Assembly: GCA_019217005.1 (NCBI GenBank) | Contig: JAHBNG010000049.1 | Location: 1 to 64,000 of the forward strand | DNA: 64,000 nt | Reading direction: 5' to 3' | Origin: Chloroflexi bacterium TSY | GTDB taxonomy: Bacteria; Chloroflexota; Anaerolineae; Caldilineales; Caldilineaceae | Part shown: positions 17,485 through 26,600 of the stretch, piece by piece | Numbering within the stretch: position 1 is the first letter of the stretch | Layout of the letters: the number at the start of each line of letters is the position of its first letter | The notes under the pieces: model-generated | The model's database searches: none | Seen by the model: only the letters and a program-made list of their open reading frames with translations | What the model was told of the DNA's origin: nothing | Program-made: the position numbers and the translations under genes

Positions 17485-18099
17485 ATGTCACTCAATTCGT
17501 CTGATACCCAACTGCAAGCTGATGTTCGACTTGCTCTTGTACAAAATGAGAAAAAGCACAATGATATTGAGCGTATCCTGATTAGTAGCCAAGCTCTGCG
17601 AAAACGTGTTGAGGAATTGGGACGCGTGATTTCACGAGAGTATGCAGGACAAGAGCCCCTTCTTATTTCTGTTCTCAAAGGCAGCTTTGTCTTTATGGCG
17701 GATTTGATTCGCGCCATTGATATGACACATCAAGTTGATTTCATGGCCATCAGTAGCTATGGTTCAGGTGTCCAGACCAGTGGCGTTGTACAAATTATGA
17801 TGGATCTAAAAACTCCAATCGAGGGACGCAACGTCTTAATTGTAGAAGACATCATCGATAGTGGGAACACTTTAAGCTACTTACAACGTATATTATATGA
17901 ACGATTGCCAGCCAGTCTTCGAATTATGACATTACTAGATAAACCAGAACGCCGCGAAGTAGACATCCCAATAGATTGGGTCGGCTTCTCGATTCCAAAT
18001 GAATTCGTCGTTGGATATGGCTTGGATTATGCCGAAAATTATCGCAACCTCCCCTATATCGGTGTACTCAAACCAAATATTTATCAAGCAGGTGCATAA
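17485..18099 (+). CDS. hpt: Hypoxanthine phosphoribosyltransferase
   Basis: Cytosolic purine-salvage enzyme transferring phosphoribosyl from PRPP to hypoxanthine or guanine. Key motifs: ISVLKGSFVFMADLIRAID, the flexible-loop region FMAISSYGSGVQTSG, and the PRPP-binding NVLIVEDIIDSGNTLSYL (two acidic residues plus DSGNT), then LLDKPERREVDIPIDWVGFSIPNEFVVGYGLDYAENYRNLPYIGVL, quoted in parts as the family C-terminus. 204 residues includes ~25 extra at the N-terminus over the usual ~180. Its last codons overlap the start of the downstream peptidase gene by 8 bp, so the two are probably co-translated. Confidence 0.95.
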   Translation: MSLNSSDTQLQADVRLALVQNEKKHNDIERILISSQALRKRVEELGRVISREYAGQEPLLISVLKGSFVFMADLIRAIDMTHQVDFMAISSYGSGVQTSGVVQIMMDLKTPIEGRNVLIVEDIIDSGNTLSYLQRILYERLPASLRIMTLLDKPERREVDIPIDWVGFSIPNEFVVGYGLDYAENYRNLPYIGVLKPNIYQAGA

Positions 18100-19468
18100 G
18101 CGCGCCTTGCTACCATTGATTTCTGTCGTCGTTTCTCCATTCATCACCTTCTCTCTTCTAATACTCTTCTGGGTCGCATTGACCAGCAATAGGCAGTCCA
18201 CTATCCTTTATGCGCAAGAAACGGCGCAGAGTCAAACGAGTACTTATGTAGTTGTTGCCGGCGACACGCTCAGTTTAATTGCCGAGCGATTCAGCGTTGA
18301 GCTTGATGTCTTGGTCAAACTCAATCAGATTGAGAATCCCGCTCTCATCCAAGTTGGTCAGGTGCTTTTGATCCCTGGTCGCACAGGTGGCCCTCAACGC
18401 GAATCATTGACAACTGTTGCTGTTCCAGCACGTCCAGGCGAATCGCTTGGTACGTTTGCTCAACGTCTGTCCCAGAATGTTGAACTCTTATCAACTCTCA
18501 ATAACATTCGTCAAACCCAACGCCTCTTTCCTGGACAACCGATTGACGTTCCAGCAACTGCGATTGAACCAGAAAGTCTTACTCCACTCGGTTTCGGTGC
18601 AATTTCGCAGTTGTCTATTCCCAAAACTCTTGTTCAGGGCCACACCGGTTATGTTCAGCTAGCATCCATTCGCCCTATTTCTTTAACAGGTAGCTGGAAC
18701 GGCTTGCCGATTGCTTTCACAAACATACCGATTCTTCCCCAAAATACAGTCACACCGACCGTGGCAACCTTAAGGGCAATGAATACTCCGCAGAACTCAC
18801 AAGAGATGTTTGCGTTGCTTCCTGTCCCTGCATTGATTGCACCGGCGTCCTACCCTTTGACTGTTACCTACATGGCACGAAACAATCAGCTTCTTAGTCA
18901 GACTTTTTTGGTTACCGTTCACGAGGGGGCCTATGAAAGCCAGAATATTGTATTGCCAGAAGGAAAGGGTGAACTATTAGCAGATGAAACGGTTCGGAAT
19001 GAGTTGGAGAAGTTAATTGCAGTCTGGTCAACATCAGAGACAGAGCTTTTTTGGCGTGGTGGGTTTGTGCGACCAATCGGTGTCGAGTATGCGACAACGA
19101 GTCCTTATGGCACGCGAAGAAGCTACAATGGCGGTCCTACTGCCAGCTATCATTCCGGCCATGATTTTGGTGCACCGGAAGGAACTGCGATCTTCGCACC
19201 TGCTAATGGCGTTGTGGCTTTGGCCGAGCCATTAGCAGTGCGTGGAAATGCTGTCCTGATGGATCATGGGCGCGGGATTTTCACGGGGTACTGGCACTTG
19301 AATGAAATTAAAGTGCCAGTTGGGCAAAAAATAGAAGCAGGAGATTTAATTGGTCTTGTTGGGACAACGGGATTAAGTACCGGGGCTCATTTACATTGGG
19401 AATTGCGCATACATGGGATTGCAGTCAATCCAATGCAGTTTTTGGAGGAGCCGCTTTTTCAAAAATAG
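18092..19468 (+). CDS. LysM and M23 metallopeptidase domain protein
   Basis: GTG at 18092 overlaps the hpt stop by 8 bp and places a membrane segment (ISVVVSPFITFSLLILFWVAL) right at the N-terminus, so it is preferred over the frame extending to 17999. A LysM domain follows (YVVVAGDTLSLIAERFSVELDVLVKLN), with a second, weaker LysM-like unit (RPGESLGTFAQRLSQNVELL). The C-terminal ~130 residues are an M23 (LytM) domain: PYGTRRSYNGG, YHSGHDFGAPEGTAIFAPANG, GTTGLSTGAHLHWELRIHG, with the His-Asp and HLH zinc ligands all present. It should bind and possibly cleave peptidoglycan cross-links outside the membrane. Confidence 0.92.
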   Translation: MHKRALLPLISVVVSPFITFSLLILFWVALTSNRQSTILYAQETAQSQTSTYVVVAGDTLSLIAERFSVELDVLVKLNQIENPALIQVGQVLLIPGRTGGPQRESLTTVAVPARPGESLGTFAQRLSQNVELLSTLNNIRQTQRLFPGQPIDVPATAIEPESLTPLGFGAISQLSIPKTLVQGHTGYVQLASIRPISLTGSWNGLPIAFTNIPILPQNTVTPTVATLRAMNTPQNSQEMFALLPVPALIAPASYPLTVTYMARNNQLLSQTFLVTVHEGAYESQNIVLPEGKGELLADETVRNELEKLIAVWSTSETELFWRGGFVRPIGVEYATTSPYGTRRSYNGGPTASYHSGHDFGAPEGTAIFAPANGVVALAEPLAVRGNAVLMDHGRGIFTGYWHLNEIKVPVGQKIEAGDLIGLVGTTGLSTGAHLHWELRIHGIAVNPMQFLEEPLFQK

Positions 19469-19485
19469 AGTATCCTTTGAGGGAG

Positions 19486-19532
19486 CAAAGGGTTGTAATT
19501 TGAGCACTTTAGCCTAAAATCACAACCCTTTG
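19486..19532. terminator. Bidirectional hairpin between convergent genes
   Basis: Perfect 11-bp arms CAAAGGGTTGT and ACAACCCTTTG enclose 25 bases, between the M23 gene stop and the rplY stop. Position and symmetry fit a shared terminator; the T-tract is weak. Confidence 0.6.
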
Positions 19533-19543
19533 ATTTCTCCTCT

Positions 19544-20194
19544 CTATTCGTCTTCTTCGTCCTGTTTGCCCTTCGAAACAACTTCTGGTTCTTCACCACC
19601 CTCTAGTACTTCCTCGGACACTTCTTCTTCGTCTTCTTCACTAACGCGGGTCGCTAACATGGTAAAGACAGCTTCTTCCGGATCTGTCAAATACTCTACT
19701 CCCTCAATGGCCGGGAGCTCAGCAACCGATATCGCTTTCTCGAGTGTCAAATTCGAGATGTCAATCTCAATACTTGCCGGAATATCTGAAGGCAATGCTT
19801 CAATTTCAACCTGTTCTAAGGCTTGCAAAACCATCAAGCCAGCTCCTAATTCTTCTGGTTCACCGACGGAAACAATCGGAACACTGACCTGTTGCTTATC
19901 ACGCATACTAACGGCATAAAAATCGGCATGCATCAGATGATGTCGAACGGGATGACGCTGGATTTCACGCACGAGAATGTTATGCGATGTGCCATCATTT
20001 ACCTCAATCTCAACAAGCTGCGAGCCACCGCCTGTATGTAATGTGGTCTCAAATTCACGAGCAGAGACTTGTAGATTGACTGGCTGGTCAACGTTCCCGT
20101 AGACAACCACGGGAACCAATCCCTGGCTACGTAACTGTCGGACTCTTCTCCCAGTCAATTGGCGTGACTGGGCACGCAATTTTAAATTCGCCAT
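19544..20194 (-). CDS. rplY: Ribosomal protein bL25 (TL5/CTC form)
   Basis: Binds 5S rRNA in the large subunit central protuberance. ATG at 20194 (MANLKLRAQSRQLTGRRVRQ) follows GGAGAACCCAA and is preferred over the frame extending to 20212. The L25 N-terminal domain shows GLVPVVVYGNVDQPVNLQV and ILVREIQRHPVRHHLMHADFYAV; the TL5-type C-terminal beta domain follows (VSVPIVSVGEPEELGAGLMVLQ, LPSDIPASIEIDISNLTL). It ends in a ~40-residue acidic tail rich in Glu, common in the long CTC form. 216 residues is normal. Confidence 0.95.
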   Translation of the reverse strand: MANLKLRAQSRQLTGRRVRQLRSQGLVPVVVYGNVDQPVNLQVSAREFETTLHTGGGSQLVEIEVNDGTSHNILVREIQRHPVRHHLMHADFYAVSMRDKQQVSVPIVSVGEPEELGAGLMVLQALEQVEIEALPSDIPASIEIDISNLTLEKAISVAELPAIEGVEYLTDPEEAVFTMLATRVSEEDEEEVSEEVLEGGEEPEVVSKGKQDEEDE

Positions 20195-20221
20195 TTGGGT
20201 TCTCCAACGCAACTAGATAAA

Positions 20222-20713
20222 CTATTTATTTTGATTATTTTTGGAAAAAGGCCATATACGCCCAATCAAACTGGTGAGAAGCATAAATACCGCCGCAAAT
20301 GCTGCGCCTGCCGCCACCGCTGTCTTCAATGTGAAGACTGTTCGAACATTGCCATCAAGCCGAAACGCAAAGACAGCAAACGCCTGGGATTCTTCAATAT
20401 TCACTTGATTGGCAGCAACAAATGAACTGGTAGAATCACGCACAACAACCTCTTGGGCCGTTACAAAGCCCATCACACTCTCATTTGCATCAAGCGTATG
20501 AGTACGAATAATACCTGCGGCAGATTCATCTAAGTGTAGGGCCGATGCGTGGACAGAACGCGCAGCCGAATTTTTCATCCGAACTTGTCCACCCTCAATT
20601 CGATCAACAGCAGACTCATCGACGTCAACAGGGTGGCTATTCAGACTTTCGCTCAATTCTGAAGCAAATTCATTCAGCGGATTGTCATTTCCATTCAAAG
20701 ATTGATCGCTCAT
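20222..20713 (-). CDS. Repetitive beta-strand protein with C-terminal membrane anchor
   Basis: 163 residues, no named family recognised. Residues ~35-125 show a quasi-repeat of ~14-16 residues with alternating small hydrophobic residues (GGQVRMKNSAARSVHASAL, LHLDESAAGIIRTHTLDAN, ESVMGFVTAQEVVVRDSTS, SFVAANQVNIEESQAFAVF), suggestive of a beta-solenoid as in bactofilins. One membrane segment near the C-terminus (TAVAAGAAFAAVFMLLTSLIG) ends in a basic tail. GGGAAACT precedes the ATG. It lies 27 bp upstream of rplY on the same strand, so the two are probably co-transcribed. A membrane-tethered scaffold is a guess. Confidence 0.72.
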   Translation of the reverse strand: MSDQSLNGNDNPLNEFASELSESLNSHPVDVDESAVDRIEGGQVRMKNSAARSVHASALHLDESAAGIIRTHTLDANESVMGFVTAQEVVVRDSTSSFVAANQVNIEESQAFAVFAFRLDGNVRTVFTLKTAVAAGAAFAAVFMLLTSLIGRIWPFSKNNQNK

Positions 20714-20806
20714 AGTTTCCCGATTTAATATAAAGATTCAACCAAATTTGGCCCTGGCTGCGGGTTACATGACGCGATTTACATAGATTCTGATCGTAGC
20801 CTAATA

Positions 20807-21031
20807 GACAAAACAAATAGAAATCGTACTAAGCGGAGTCGCCATACATGGCGCGGCGTTAGAGATTACACGCAGTAGGATTTCTCAGAGGTAGAGCGTT
20901 CAAATGGCGAAAAAAGACGCAGTAGAGAATCTCGGACCATTTGGCACGCTCGAGTCTGTTTTGACTGAGAAATGCAGGATTATGTCTACTGCGTGTAATA
21001 GAGAACGCCGCTCCTTCGTATTAGAGAATGC
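20807..21031. repeat. Hairpin repeat with paired element target sites, first occupied
   Basis: The left arm GACAAAACAAATAGAAATCGTAC (given as 20807-20829) recurs inverted at 38930-38952. Inside lies GCGGAGTCGCCATACATGGCG, which is also found beside copy 1 at 1209-1229. The first target site is filled by the 143-bp element; an empty site GTATT-AGAG-AATGC follows at 21018-21031. Confidence 0.6.
20861..21003 (+). mobile_element. 143-bp non-autonomous tyrosine-recombinase element, copy 3
   Basis: AGAG at 20861-20864 and 21000-21003 with GGCGTT before and AACGCC after. An internal reading frame from ATG at 20904 (MAKKDAVENLGPFGTLE) runs out of the element to 21137; only the first 36 codons are shared with other copies, so I do not call it a gene. 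Confidence 0.93.
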
Positions 21032-21318
21032 TCACTCCACGTTTGTACGAGATTTATCTGGTTGGTCTATGAGAATCCTACATTCGTTGACTATCTATCG
21101 CTTACCGGGCAGCCACTATCCCAAATTTATTCATTGACAAGTTATAAGTTAAAGACCGTCCCCTCATTATACGTCATCTGAACGACCACTGCCAATTTAG
21201 TCATTCTATTATCTTCATGCTATACTCAGCGTATTTTAGGGCATTCTTTCTTTATCCTCATCAGATAAAAGTGTGCCAAAGTGGTTATTCCTCGTATGTA
21301 TTTAGGATAGATCGATTG

Positions 21319-21473
21319 GGGGTGGTTCAAAATTAGGTTTACACTTTTGATATATAGACAAAAATCTATATGAGACCGTTTTCTCTCTGAGAACCGGCGA
21401 AATCAGAGAATATAAACGTTCTTTCTGTTTCTAAAAGTGTAAACCTATCTATCCAGCTAAAATGAACCACCCC
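21319..21473. mobile_element. 155-bp MITE, family B copy 2, target duplication ATCGATTG
   Basis: GGGGTGGTTCA / TGAACCACCCC ends; ATCGATTG directly flanks both sides (21311-21318, 21474-21481). Nearly identical to 11899-12053. The right-hand duplication includes the TTG that opens the downstream lipoprotein gene, while TTTAGGA, the likely ribosome site, stays on the left side of the insertion. Confidence 0.93.
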
Positions 21474-21478
21474 ATCGA

Positions 21479-22621
21479 TTGCGTCTTTTTTTTCTTTCCA
21501 TCCTTTTTTTCGTTTTGTTTACGTCTGGCTGTGGAGTAACAGACATATTCAGACGCGCGACACCAACATCCCTTCCCACCCGACCTCTGGCCGCTACATT
21601 TACACCAACACCAGAATTTGTGCAGCCGTTGATCATTGCCCTTGCCACCACAACCGAAACACCTGGCATTCTCGTTATCCCACAAGGCACTGAACCAAAG
21701 TTGCTTGTTCCGCAGCCACCAACTGCTGTTCCAACCAACACACCAATCCCAACTGAGACGCCAAGTCCATCCCCTTCAGCAACCGGTACGGAGACGTCGA
21801 CGCCAACAGTCACCAATACAGGAACTGCCACATTTACACCCACCCCGACCCAAACGCCAACCCCTTTTGTTGTTGTTCAGACAGGGCTTGTGGGTCTACG
21901 GACAGGACCGAGCGTTCAATTTCCACTCTTTGCACAACTTGGTCCCAACATTCCAATTTCGGTCGTTGGTAAATCTGAAGATGAAAGCTGGCTCATGGTC
22001 TGCTGTGTGAATCGCATGCAAGTTTGGGTCTCAGCCAACGCCGTGCTCGTTCCCAACGATATCAGTAATGTACGGGTTGAACCAGCCGGAACACTGCCAA
22101 CACCAACTTCGACAGCAACGCCAACAATTACGCCGACCCCAACGGAGACACCACTACCAACGCCATATCCGTTTGGCAATCCGGTCAACGCAGATCTACC
22201 TTGTGGTGGCCCAGAGTTTTCACCGACATTTAATGAATATTTGACGATTTGGATTCAACTCTCTATCGGGAAATGCGGAGTAGATTCAGTTCCAGCCGAA
22301 GGATATTTTATTCGCGTTCAGTTTGAGGGTATTGATCGTCCTAACATGTCGTCCGACAAACCAAGTGGTCCTGAATACTTTGACAACTGGGATGTAGTCG
22401 GACGCAATAATCCGCGTAAATTTAACTATAAATATGAATACCATCCGCCCGATTTTAGCAATGAGGGAGGACCAAACCGTCTGGAATCGCTCGGTACCGG
22501 AACCTGGTCCGTCTGGGTCGTTGACGGCGTAGGGAATCAACTATCTCAGCCCGTCACATTTACGACTCACCCCAGCAATGAAAACCGCGAAATCTGGATC
22601 CACTGGGCGCGCATCCGATAA
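21479..22621 (+). CDS. Lipoprotein with Thr/Pro linkers, SH3b domain and C-terminal beta domain (paralogue 1)
   Basis: 380 residues from TTG at 21479. Signal peptide and lipobox are clear (LFFLSILFFVLFTSGCGV, Cys near residue 18). Two Thr/Pro-rich linkers surround an SH3b-like domain (VVVQTGLVGLRTGPSVQFPL ... WLMVCCVNRMQVWVSANAVL) with an unusual Cys-Cys pair. The C-terminal ~150 residues, from GGPEFSPTFNEYLTIWIQLS to REIWIHWARI, recur in the genes at 32692 and 33954 and are not a family I can name. Probably anchored outside the membrane and binding wall or glycan. A MITE sits exactly at its start codon, so its original ribosome site has been displaced. Confidence 0.82.
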   Translation: MRLFFLSILFFVLFTSGCGVTDIFRRATPTSLPTRPLAATFTPTPEFVQPLIIALATTTETPGILVIPQGTEPKLLVPQPPTAVPTNTPIPTETPSPSPSATGTETSTPTVTNTGTATFTPTPTQTPTPFVVVQTGLVGLRTGPSVQFPLFAQLGPNIPISVVGKSEDESWLMVCCVNRMQVWVSANAVLVPNDISNVRVEPAGTLPTPTSTATPTITPTPTETPLPTPYPFGNPVNADLPCGGPEFSPTFNEYLTIWIQLSIGKCGVDSVPAEGYFIRVQFEGIDRPNMSSDKPSGPEYFDNWDVVGRNNPRKFNYKYEYHPPDFSNEGGPNRLESLGTGTWSVWVVDGVGNQLSQPVTFTTHPSNENREIWIHWARIR

Positions 22622-22639
22622 TTTGCGCAAATTCAAAGC

Positions 22640-23300
22640 GATAACCAACAAATGCTAGGTTGAAGTAGAAGGGAGCGGTTCCTTTCTCAAACTCAACAGC
22701 ATCCTGCAGATGATCGCCATCGGGATTGGAATGGAGGGGGTCAAAGTCGTTGTTGAGTTCCAGGAGGTCGCTCAGGGTATCACCGTCGGTATCAACATGG
22801 TGTGGGTTGGTGCCGATATTCAATTCGTCGGGATCGAGCAAGCCATCGCCGTCGGTATCTTGCTGGGTGGGGTCGCTGATGGAGGCATAGAATCCCTTGG
22901 CCGCCAGATACTCGCCAACCTCTTCCCCGTCCCAGAGACCATCGCCATCTGTGTCCCACTCATTGGGGTCCGTCGTCACTGTGACACCGTAGCTGATGAC
23001 AAAGCCATTCACCTCCAGATCGTCTGGCAGACCATCCTCATCTAGATCCTCACCATTGCTGACGACCTGGCTCGCCTGTACAGTGGCTGCAAAGGCCGCT
23101 CGTTGGGTCGGTCCGTGGAACAAGACGAAGATGGCTTTTGGTTGTTTCGACCTAGGCGTAGGATTCGGTACCATTCACCACAGAGGTGGTCAAGGGTTGG
23201 AAGCCTTGGGTGGGTCCATCGTAGCGCAAGATCTCGAGTCCGGTGGTATCGCCATCTGGCATTTGGGTAGGGTCAAAAGAGAGTTTGACTTTGGCTAAGC
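22640..23300 (-). pseudogene. Decayed duplicate of the thrombospondin-repeat toxin cassette
   Basis: An open frame (22560-23174) contains DTDGDGL-type calcium-binding repeats almost identical at DNA level to 24740-25000 of the large gene upstream ([40 protein letters not shown]). Further upstream sequence to ~23300 also matches (PDGDTTGLEILRYDGPTQGF) but is interrupted by an in-frame TAG and a frameshift. The homology ends near YFNL, before any toxin-like domain. It is therefore a remnant of a second copy, lying tail-to-tail with the lipoprotein gene. Confidence 0.75.
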
Positions 23301-23438
23301 GAAGCTAGGAGATGAAGGGGAAGAAAACAGTCCGCATCTCCGGCACTAGTTTCTAACAGATTCGTAATTAAGATTGTTTGGAACCAGTGCGGGAGACGTG
23401 ACTCGGATGAACTGAGGGAGTATTACAAATCGGGGGCG

Positions 23439-23630
23439 TTAAAACATGTAAAAAAATGCCAACCAGTCATACGCCTCGATTTCGTGCATGGCGATCAACC
23501 CTTTCCACTCGGGGTCATACCCTTCTATGAATGGATGTTCAAAGTTCTGTTGGATGATGGGCACAATCTCCGCAATCTCCTGACGGCTAAAAAAGGTCCA
23601 GGTCGGATAGAGATCGTTTAGAATCATCAT
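23439..23630 (-). CDS. Small acidic protein, candidate immunity protein
   Basis: 63 residues ([20 protein letters not shown] ... [12 protein letters not shown]). Its ATG overlaps the stop of the giant gene as ATGA (start 23630-23628, stop 23629-23627), which couples their translation. It is acidic and rich in aromatics, without signal peptide or membrane segment, and matches no family I know. In polymorphic toxin systems the immunity gene is placed just so, directly after the toxin domain, so this is the natural candidate. An independent small gene is possible but less likely given the 4-bp overlap. Confidence 0.65.
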   Translation of the reverse strand: MMILNDLYPTWTFFSRQEIAEIVPIIQQNFEHPFIEGYDPEWKGLIAMHEIEAYDWLAFFYMF

Positions 23631-26600
23631 CGGGATTCCGAGAATCCAAATACAATGGCTTCGTAATCACCCTTGTTGCGGGCTACTACTTCGAGCTTTT
23701 GCAGCGTCTGCTGAAGAAGAGTATCAGAAGAGGCCTCAACTGCATCTTCTAGTCGATTCAAATACCGGTCGGGCTTTGTTTCTAACCAATCTCTCGATAG
23801 CTGGAATACTTTATTATCATCCAGCTTACCTTGAAGCAAACTGTTATTGACCGATATCTTTGCTGTTCTACCCTTGATCTCCACGATCGCCGTTTCGCCA
23901 GTCGTCTTGTTGCGCGCCACCATATCGGGTCCAACCTGGAGATATTGCCCAACCAGATTGCCCGCACTGTCGGTCTCATAGAACAAAGGAGCGCGCCGCT
24001 GCACATAGAGGAGATCGTATCCATCTGACAAAAGCTCAACGGCTGACTCCACTGCCATCCTCTCTGCCGAGCCTGTTGCTGCATCCCACAGATTGGGATC
24101 AGCGGCTCGAGCATTGACACGAGCAAGCTGTTCTGAACTCAAGGTCTTTTGGATGAAATCACCACCTCGAGCAACCACTTTATTGATCAGATCGGGACCA
24201 TTTTTGTTGGTCAGTGTCTCCCAAAGTGGATTCGTACAGGATGAAACTGGCAAGGTGGCATGGGCAGCAACCACAGTGTTGAGACAGTATTTGGCAATGA
24301 CTTCGTCGCTATAGCCAAAGGCTCGATAAATCAGCGTCGCAAATGGTGTAGTTGAAAAATTCTTGGTAAACCAACGGACGATGGGGACAAGATCCTTACC
24401 CTTGTTGATGGCGTATCCAGTCACTTGAGTGACAATCTTGACGACTTTTTCAGCGTCGCCCACAATGGGCACAATTGCGGCTGCATTGAGGAGCGTATCC
24501 CAGAAATCGAGGCGAACGGCGGATGCCAGGGTATCGCGCACATCGCCAGCGCCAACAAAGCCACTGGTCACCCAACCAGCCACATAGTAGACCGAGACAA
24601 ACGTGTCTTCAGCCATCCAGCCCCACTCGACAAAGTTCTCGCCTGCATCGCCAAACACGGCACCCTGAACCGTGATACGAATCGCGGCCAGGAGATTGGG
24701 ATTGAAATAGTCTGGATCGGTCCCCTCAGCCATTACTTCATCATCCTGCAGATGATCGCCATCGGGATTGGGATGGAGGGGGTCAAAGTCGTTGTTGAGT
24801 TCCAGAAGGTCGCTCAGGGTATCACCGTCGGTATCAATATGAGTAGGACTGGTGCCGATATTCAACTCATCGGGATCGAGCAAGCCATCGCCGTCGGTAT
24901 CTTGCTGGGTGGGGTTGGTGGTGACAGCATAGTGGTTGGTCGAGTTGGTGGTGATGACATCGCCCACCTCTTCGGCATCGGAGAGACCATCGCCGTCGGT
25001 GTCCCAGGCGTTGGGGTTGGTGACGATGTGGTTGCCGCGAGCATCAAAGATGCCGTAACATTCGATGACATCGAAGAGGCCATCGCCATCGGTATCGGTC
25101 GTGGCCGTGATTGTGACCAATCCGGCTGCCGAGACACCGACTTCTTCATAACACTCGGTCACATCATTGATGCCATTGCTGTTGGTATCAGCTGTGAAGC
25201 TGGCGGCGCTCAGTTGTGCCTGGCTTGCCTGGAGGACGCTGGTCCAGTGAGCGTTCCAGGTCGGTCGGTGAATCAAGGCGAAGATGCCGTCCTCTGCGGA
25301 ATCTGCCCAGGCAGAATTTGCATCAGAGCCGACGTTGTTCAGTTCGCGAAAGGTAACAACGTCCTCGTCGTAGTAGAGAATCCCAAGGCCATTGACATCG
25401 CCATTCGGCACTTGCGAGAGCGTGTATGGTAGCTTGACGCGGGCATTGCTGAAGGGCAGTGCGGCGTCAACGCGAATTGCTGGTCCCACCTGGCCGGGAA
25501 GCGCTTGAAAGCGTACATCATCAGCCAGACTGCGCAGCAGGGTCATTTTTGCAATATCGCCCACGCCAGTGAGATCAACCTCAGCGGCATTGGCTGACAA
25601 GGTGACCACGGTTGTGTAGACCTCGTCACCGTCAGAGAGGCCATTGCCGTTGCTATCTGCCACGCGGGGGTTTGTGTTTAGATGGTGTTCGCTGTCATCG
25701 ATCAATCCATCGCCATCTGTATCAAGAGTCAGGGGGTCGCTGTTGAAGCTATTTTGCTCAAATCCATCGCTCAATCTATCTCCATCTGTATCGGCCAACA
25801 GTGGATCCGTTCCCAACGCCACTTCTTGGGCATTGTTTAACCCATCGGCATCTGGGTCTTCATCTTTGTCGTCGATTCCATTGTGATCGGTATCTGGATC
25901 CAAGTGGTCGGTTCCAGTTAGGGTCAGTTCATCCCAATCCGACAGTCCATCAAAGTCGCTATCAAATCGATCCGTATACGCCTCAATCCAGCTATATGGC
26001 TTGTTCACGAGTGGTCGGTAGACAGTCGTGTTTCCCACCAACCCATTCACAGCGTTCGTTTTGGCTCGAATTGACCCGACTGGAGCTATACCAGCAATCG
26101 CATTGGGCGCAGCCAAGGGACTCGTCGGCTGGGTCGGCGTCGCAGTAGGCAGCGGACTGGTTGGCTGGGTGGGTGTGGGCGTCGCTGTTTGTGTCGCAGT
26201 TGGTATGAATGTGGGCGTAAAGGTCGGCGTCGCGGTATCGGTCGGTGTGTTGCTCGGGGTCAAGGTCGGCGTATTGGTGGGTGTATGGGTCGGCGTGAAT
26301 GTGGGCGTAAAAGTTGGCGTATCAGTCGGCGTGGGCGTGGGTGTGAAGGTCGGAGTCGGTGTGGGCGTGGGATCCAGCTGCGAGATGCCATCGACTCGAT
26401 AGCCGCTGAGACCATGTGCGTCGCCATCGAAGTAAGGTGCGAAAGTGCAGGCTGTGTCGGCTCCGAGCGAGGCTGGGACGCAAGAGAAGATGTCGGCTGC
26501 TGTGCCGCTGAGACCGCCAGCCACCTGAAATTCGCCAAAGGTGGTCAGCAGCAGCTCGTTGGTGGCCGGGTCAATCCAGACGCCCGACAGGTTTTCGTTG

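Noticed and set aside
20904..21137. ORF starting inside a 143-bp satellite (77 codons)
   Set aside because: Only the first 36 codons belong to the repeat; the rest is flanking DNA and differs between copies. No independent sign of coding.
24425..25432. 335-codon plus-strand ORF
   Set aside because: Antisense to the thrombospondin repeats; its composition simply mirrors the DTDGDGL codons.
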